In this document: positions 58,161 to 64,000 of the stretch, one piece after another | Layout: the number at the start of each line of letters is the position of its first letter | Position numbering within the stretch: position 1 is the first letter of the stretch | NCBI RefSeq assembly: GCF_016859285.1 | Contig: NC_053420.1 | Location: forward strand, 31,793,045 to 31,857,044 | Direction of reading: 5' to 3' | DNA length: 64,000 nt | Origin: Xiphias gladius | Lineage: Eukaryota; Chordata; Actinopteri; Istiophoriformes; Xiphiidae | The notes under the pieces: generated by a model | Told to the model about the DNA's origin: nothing | Databases searched by the model: none | What the model saw: the letters and a program-made list of their open reading frames with translations, nothing else | Made by a program: the position numbers and the translations under genes

Positions 58161-60819
58161 GAATTTTATTGTGGAACTTTGAGACCGCAACTTTGAATGT
58201 GCAATTATTGAAATGCTGCAGGCTTTGTGATGATGAAACAAGTGTGTGAATTGTCTCACTCCTTCTTTAAACAAAATTAAACTAGCTGAAGTGACTTTTC
58301 TCAGCTTTGGGAAGCCTGTAACATGATCGTTTCCACTCATGGCTTTTATTTTGGCTGAGTGAGCAGCTTCCTTCTGTTGAGCGCAAAAAAGGCTTGAACC
58401 AGAATCGCCACTTCCAGCTATATTTCTCATATTGTTTTTTCAGACAGCTTTGGAATATTTTTCCTCTCCCAAAATCTGTCACTACCAAAACACAATAACA
58501 TATAATGTAATAAGAAGGGTTAAATTGACCTGTTAAGATTTTGTTTACATCTACCTTGTAAATACGTATTTTAAATTTTTTTTTAAAAAGTTTTCACAGG
58601 TAAATCAATAAATAAATGTTCTTTTTTAATTTTTCTGAAGTGTAGTTTCTGAGAGTCATTGTATTTTGAATCCAATCTTTATTTGTAGAGGGCATAAAGT
58701 TTATCATACTGATTTTAAAGTTAAAGATTCATTAGTTTTAATATATACTGAACCGAACACTATCATAACATCTTAGGTTATAACCACAATATTTTGTTTG
58801 CCACAGCTGAATCAGACTAAATAAAGTAATCACCTAATAAATCATAAATGTTGCAGCCAGCACATATAGCAGAGACATGTCTGACAGTAAACATCTGAAA
58901 AGAACACATAACATTAATTGGAGCAATTTGAGCTATTGGATAGTTTAGATCGTGAAGCGAGTGCAAGTGAAAAGAGGTATACACACACAATGATTTTATT
59001 ATTATTTTTTAAGCATTCTTGATACTTCATGGGGTCTTCTCTCAACCCTTGTCTGTATTCTCTCAGTCTCCTTGCTCCACTTTTTCCACTTTGTTTTGGC
59101 ATGTTGGCGTTTTATGTCTTTCCCCTTATGTAAGTCAACCACATAAATTATTGACACATTTTAAGAAGTGTATAATAAAAGCAGCGGCACAAACAGTGCT
59201 AGTCTGAGCCTGACTACAGTTGCTCGAAACCTTATCTTTCCTATGTATTCACGTAGCTGCAATAATGTAACATGCTGACTTAAAGATGCAGTCAACGATT
59301 GTAATCTAATAGACCAATTTGGAGTGGATGTCACGGTTACATCCGTGCAGTTGTGTCCGCATTGTGGCGGCTGGTGACAGCAGAAACAAATGGAAGGAAA
59401 AGGGCGAGATCCCCGGAACAAGGAAAAAAAATGTCTTCTTGTGCCAATGGATGTCAGAATAGCAATTCAAAAAAGATGACCTTCATTTAAATAGAATATT
59501 TTGAATATGATGAAGATGCTCCTTGAAGCTAAACACAGATGTTTATGGTTGCAAGCCATTAAGACCGACTGGAATGATGAAATATCCACATTTTATCACA
59601 CACAAAGGCAAAATCAATGACTAAGTTAATAATGATAAATTAGGAACAGCAGCAACCACAAAACTGGAATTCTCAGTGGGCTATTTCATAATGGTAAACA
59701 CAATTGACCAACCTTAGCAACATTAGCGTGTAGTCAGAGGTAGCATGTAAACAAACCAAACTGCTCATAGACAGTTTAGCTATAACGTCACTCAGTATTT
59801 ATGAAAGCATTTAATGAATGAATGGTGCATATGGTAATGTATGACATTTACTTTACACTACAACTGAGCACAAACTTAGCTAAGCCTTGGGACCAAATAA
59901 TACCACTGCCGTTACAATGTAATGACTGAGAATATTTTACAGGGGAAGCATCCATGGATGCAGGAAGTCCAGATTTTGCTTCCTCATCGTTCACTTATTC
60001 ACTTATCTAACCTGTCTAACCTGTCACAAAACACATCATTGGTGTTTACAAATGCAAAAATATGTCAAATTCAGCAAATATGTCCTATATATGGATTCTA
60101 ACACTAATAATAAAAGAATGGAGATTACATAAATCCCTTGATTAATAATAATAAATACACCACTGTGAATGTATAATGGCTGTTACCTAGTATGGAGAAT
60201 GCTGGCAGAATGGTCACATGGTAGATATTGCCTTAAACTTTACGTTTCACGTTTTGGCCATTCTTTGAGATAAAAATCTGGGGATTGACCTAAATTACGT
60301 AAAATGTTTACGGAGTAATATTACCTCAGTTACAGAATAGTTGGACAAATATTTTCATATTATTTTAGACTTGTTGAAAAGGAGCAGTGTTCCGTTTCAT
60401 TGTTTCAGGAACGTGGCCTTTGATTTTATGTGTTTGTAAATCCAGTGGGTCCTTAGTGTGAAGAAGGGCTAAACCTTAATGATAATCATCTTTTTTTTTC
60501 ATGTTGTTTTCTTTGAGGAAAGTATCAGTCAAATATTAATCAAAGATAATTCCTATCATGGTGAGATGAACTCCATTCCACTTTGTGGAGGCTTTGCTTG
60601 TTAAATCCAATTTGCCTTTTTTCCTTTTTACCCATGAGCTGGTCATAGATCTCTGTGATGTGATAAAAGTTAGTGTGATTTTTGGAGAAAGATCCTTTGT
60701 CTCTGTTTCCTGTCCATGTAATGGTTTAATTGCAGGAAGGTGGGAAGGGAGACCTTTTTTGTTCAAAACTCAGAAGGCTTCACGATTAAAAAAAAATAAT
60801 AATAATAATTATATTTGTG

Positions 60820-60882
<63 letters not shown>

Positions 60883-61079
60883 TACATAATGAATTTTTTG
60901 ATTTAAACTTTCAAAAAAATAATTCATAATTCAAAATTTAAGGGTTAGGTTTTGGGACAGCCAACTCCAAGTTGAAAGTACCCTATAAATGATAATTTTA
61001 TACATATCTTAAGCTTACTGCTATCTCAGATATTATTTTGGGTTTCATTAGAGAGATATGGAGGAAAATAGCTCAGTGG
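58161..61079. other. ptprg intron, repeat-poor AT-rich DNA
   Basis: No exon and no recognised transposon, apart from poly-T runs and the (TA)n tract near 60821. A GC-richer patch near 59320-59440 (GTCCGCATTGTGGCGGCTGG) may be old repeat sequence. Confidence 0.45.
60821..60888. repeat. (TA)n microsatellite
   Basis: Preceded by an (AAT)n run. Roughly 60 bases of TA with a terminal ACATATATACATA. Confidence 0.95.
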
Positions 61080-61490
61080 GCTGACTGAAATTCCTTATTG
61101 TGGGTGCCATGTAGACCTCTACTGCTCAACTTCTGAGATGTCCTTGACAACAGCTCAGCCAGAGAGTGAAGACCCTCGCAGATCAGGAATGTTGCCTCTG
61201 CGATTAAAAATTTGTTAGCAAGTGCTTCTCCCTGAGGACGACAGCTCAGCCCAGTGTAAGGCTCCCTGGAAAATGCTGATTCCCTTATACAATGTAAAGG
61301 GTCTCCTCTTCCATTAGCAGCCCTATCAGGAGTGGAGCAGAAAGCACTGCTAACAACCCATGCCTGGCTGAATAATGAGTGCACAGACAATTAGGATAAG
61401 CCTCTAAGTGACAGTCTTTTAGGTGTTGCAAGCCAGCTGCACCATAGCAACCAGATGAAGCTCTCAATTAGTCGCTTTTCATCTTGAGAA
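61080..61490. promoter_or_regulatory. Candidate intronic conserved block
   Basis: Repeat-free, GC-balanced, with GAATAATGAGTGCACAGACAATTAGGATAAG-type homeobox cores (ACAATTAGG near 61387; CTCAATTAGTCGC near 61464). Stands out from the AT-rich intron around it. Could serve ptprg or the fezf2 domain. Texture only. Confidence 0.3.
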
Positions 61491-62059
61491 TGCGACAAGT
61501 AATTTTCATTATTCTAATGAATAAACATGAGCTAAGCTGCTGAAGTGTTGTTCAAAAACACTAATGTGTATCACTACGAAAGACACTTTCATTAATTTTA
61601 ATTGGGCAGTTTTTTGGGGTATCTGTTGTGGGGGGAGACAGGGGTTTAAGGGACTGTCACTTGGTAGAATGAATATGGCTGTTTGGTAGTAAAACAATAT
61701 GTATCTTTCTTCAACTTACTTATAGGATAGTTAAGCTGCCAGTGTTTCTATATGCCTTTTAGGGCAATCAAGTCTGTTGTTAACACCATACAACAAAATA
61801 CAATATCCTGGCAGTGGCCCCTATGGAATAAATTAATAGGAGTGGACACTAAGGAACAGAAGAATATTGGCCTTAACAACCACAGTGTTATTTCAAAATC
61901 AGTATACCATATTCAATAATATGAATATCTTATCAAAGTTAAATCCCGCAGAGATTTAATTAAAATCATACAGCTGGCTTTCTAAACTGGGTTCAATTTA
62001 CTTGTCATACCCCTACTGACTATAGAGTCTAAATCACAATATAAAAGACAGAAGATAGA
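61491..62059. other. ptprg intron
   Basis: No exon or recognised repeat. Confidence 0.45.
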
Positions 62060-62605
62060 AGAGTTGAATTGAGGGCAACTGGACTTGATTGTAGATTCTT
62101 GAAGACATTTCACCTTTCGTCTAAGAGGTTTCTTCAGTTCTGACTGACTGGTGTGGAGTCCCACGTATTTAACCTCTGTGGGGTTGTTATCAAGACCACT
62201 TAGTTCATTAGTGCTCCTGGCTTTTGTACAGACAGTTGTTAGAGTCATTGGAATCACCTGAGGCTAAGTGTAAATGACAGTCGGAGTTTTTGGAATCATG
62301 TGAGGATAGGTGTAAATGGTTGTTAAATCTCCTGGGAAGGGATGAAAGGACAGCATTGTAGGTAGTAGACCTCCTCCTCTGTTGAGGGATGGTTTCTCAA
62401 CTTCCTCCATCACAGCCTCTTTCACTCCTCTTTCAAACCACCTGTCCTCCCTATCCAAAATACGTACATTGTTATCTCCAAAGAAGTGTCTCTGATCCAG
62501 GTGTAAATAAACTGCTGAGTCTTGTCCCAAGGAGTTGGCCCTCCTGTGTTGACCCATGCGTTTGTTCAAATGGTTGTTTAGTTTCACCGATATACATCAG
62601 CTAAA
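62060..62605 (-). mobile_element. Penelope-like retroelement fragment
   Basis: The minus strand carries the GIY-YIG endonuclease remnant in two frames: MYIGETKQP from about 62600, then after a frame change KRMGQHRRANSLGQDSAVYL, REDRWFERGVKEAVMEEVEK and PSLNRGGGL (open frame 62264-62587). Beyond the frame lies the matching non-coding tail (CTTCAAGAATCTACAATC, AGTCCAGTTGCCCTCAATTC). This is the layout of fish Penelope-like elements. Truncated to its 3' part and frameshifted. Confidence 0.75.
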
Positions 62606-62655
62606 ACATTAAAACCAGTTACCAATTTTAAAGTAGTGGGTGAAAGGTATGTTCG

Positions 62656-62681
62656 TATATATATATATATATATATATATA
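62656..62681. repeat. (TA)n microsatellite
   Basis: Thirteen TA dinucleotides. Confidence 0.9.
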
Positions 62682-62697
62682 TTTACACACATGTATG

Positions 62698-63920
62698 CAC
62701 AGTGGGGTCCAAAGGTCTGAGGCCATTTTCTCATTCAAGTGATTGGTGTATACTGTATGTATGCAACAAAAATGAGTAAACTTCTGTGTAGTATCAATAA
62801 TATGTTAATTACAATAATAAGTAGACTGACACTAAGTAGAGCGCATATCGCCACCAAGGTGAAAAATGGCCTATCCCACAATGTTTAGGAAAGTGATGAA
62901 AAATCCTGGATCCAGGCCTTTAACCAGATCTGTACCTAAATGTAATGGGCTCTCCTGTGGACCATGCCCCATCCCTCCACCAAGTTTTGTGCAAATTGGT
63001 TCTGTAGTTTTTGCGTAATCCTGCTGACAATTAAAAAAACCAACAAATAGACATTGGTGAAAACATAACCTCCTTGGTGGAAGTAATAATATATAAATTG
63101 TAGTATTTATAAGTTGAAGTGTTAGGTATTTGATCTTATGTATAACTAAAAACAAACACGATATATATCTCTCCAGAGATTTGTGCAACACTGGTATCAT
63201 CTATGCCCAGGAGGATCGAAATTTAAAGCTTTCCTGCACCAATGGAAGTATATGAAGCCTTGGAAGTTAATGCAAACAATTGCTACAGATGCCCCAACTT
63301 TTTCTGATGACTTACAAACCGTCTGTCTCTACAAAGGCAGTGTTGGAACAAGCTGTGTCACTGTGTTACCCTCTAATGCATTATTAGGACCATACTGTAC
63401 TGGCAGAAGTAGTTCTGTATATTGCTATAGGAATGGTGCAAGTAGCAGAGGAAAACAGACCGGTTGGTCAGGGGTTCATCCTACAGCAAGATAATGACCC
63501 AAAACTTTAGAAGAAAAGAACTAGATGGTGGCTTCACATGATGGAAGACCATCACAACCTCCAGACTTAAACCCCATGGAACTGGTTTGGGATTAACAGG
63601 ACAGAATTTGAAAGCAGTGCAACCTGCAAATCCAACACATTTGTGGAAACTTCTGCGACAGTTTTGGGACTTTCTGGACAATATTTGATTTATATTGTAA
63701 AAAGAACGCCAAAAGTGCGTTTGGCTGCTGAACGAGTCAAAATTTTTGACTACATTTTAGGTCAACAAGAAGATTCCATGATTCCTTGTTATAAAAATCT
63801 CCAAATGTTTATTTGTCCTGTTCTTTAATTTCAGAAAAACTCAGATATTGAACATTGAATTATATAAATTTAAATAACAACTGGAAAAATGTAGGTGTTC
63901 TAAAACTTTTTGCCTATGTG
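62698..63920 (+). mobile_element. Tc1-like transposon remnant, second family
   Basis: Plus strand at about 63430-63780 holds the C-terminal half of a Tc1-type transposase: GFILQQDNDPKL near 63470, then QPPDLNPMELVWD near 63560, both DDE landmarks, broken by stops and a frameshift. A Tc1-type end lies at the left (CAGTGGGGTCCAAAGGTCTG, 62700) and another at the right (GTGTTCTAAAACTTTTTGCC, near 63895). The two ends do not match each other well, so they may belong to different elements. The transposase N-terminus is missing and a small repeat sits in its place. Confidence 0.65.
62851..63080 (-). repeat. Short repeat with CCACCAAGG ends
   Basis: Starts CCACCAAGGTGAAAA and ends AACCTCCTTGGTGG, a short inverted repeat. 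Inside, CACCAAGTTTTGTGCAAATT and CCATGCCCCATCCCTCCACC match a repeat widespread in fish. Its minus strand reads CTKLGGGMGHGP, a phrase that is often mistaken for protein. It lies between the possible left end and the transposase of the Tc1 remnant. Confidence 0.6.
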
Positions 63921-64000
63921 TGTCTGTGTATATACAAAGACACACACAGGTAAAAAGTTTATATATAAAAAAGACAGAGGATTTATATCTGTACACACAC

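Overview
The window is vertebrate nuclear DNA, almost certainly from a teleost fish. The genes are intron-split with GT/AG junctions, intergenic distances are 12-16 kb, and the repeats are of kinds typical of fish: Tc1-like transposons, L2/CR1-like and L1/Tx1-like LINEs, a Penelope-like fragment, hAT-like MITEs, a tRNA-type SINE and long (CA)n and (TA)n runs. A percomorph-grade fish is my inference from the repeats; the species cannot be read from the sequence.

Three host genes can be supported. fezf2 (+, ATG 16537, stop 20427) is complete: four coding exons, 427 residues, an N-terminal eh1 repressor motif and six C2H2 fingers. A homologue of human C3orf14 (-, 33092 to about 36785) is seen as its last three coding exons; its first exon was not found. 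The last two coding exons of ptprg (-, 52315-53023) carry the end of the second phosphatase domain; the rest of that gene must lie to the right of the window. As I remember it, the human order is CADPS - FEZF2 - C3orf14 - PTPRG with the last two facing the first two. The window shows the same order and orientation, so cadps is predicted to the left, although no cadps exon was seen.

Layout: 1-15.2 kb is upstream intergenic DNA with a decayed L2/CR1-type LINE (about 9.65-12.67 kb) framed by two 189-190 bp direct repeats. 15.2-20.4 kb is the fezf2 promoter and gene. 20.4-33 kb is the fezf2 to c3orf14 spacer, with several GC-richer, homeobox-site-rich blocks that look like conserved enhancers (21.6-22.5, 23.3-23.7, 30.5-30.9, 31.1-31.3 kb), a LINE fragment, a broken Tc1 copy, a SINE and a long (TA)n. 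33-37 kb is c3orf14, with an antisense Tc1 copy in its last intron and a hAT-like MITE in another. 38-46.2 kb is a repeat-dense block: inverted arrays of a roughly 174 bp unit, an L1/Tx1-like LINE split by a MITE, and another MITE. 46-52 kb is sparse DNA with a (CA)n and a MITE. 52.3-64 kb is ptprg, mostly one large intron full of old repeats, with one possible conserved block at 61.1-61.5 kb.

fezf2 is a forebrain transcriptional repressor and the surrounding non-coding blocks are plausible parts of its regulatory domain; this is inference from sequence texture. No bacterial operon, CRISPR array, rRNA or functional tRNA gene was seen.
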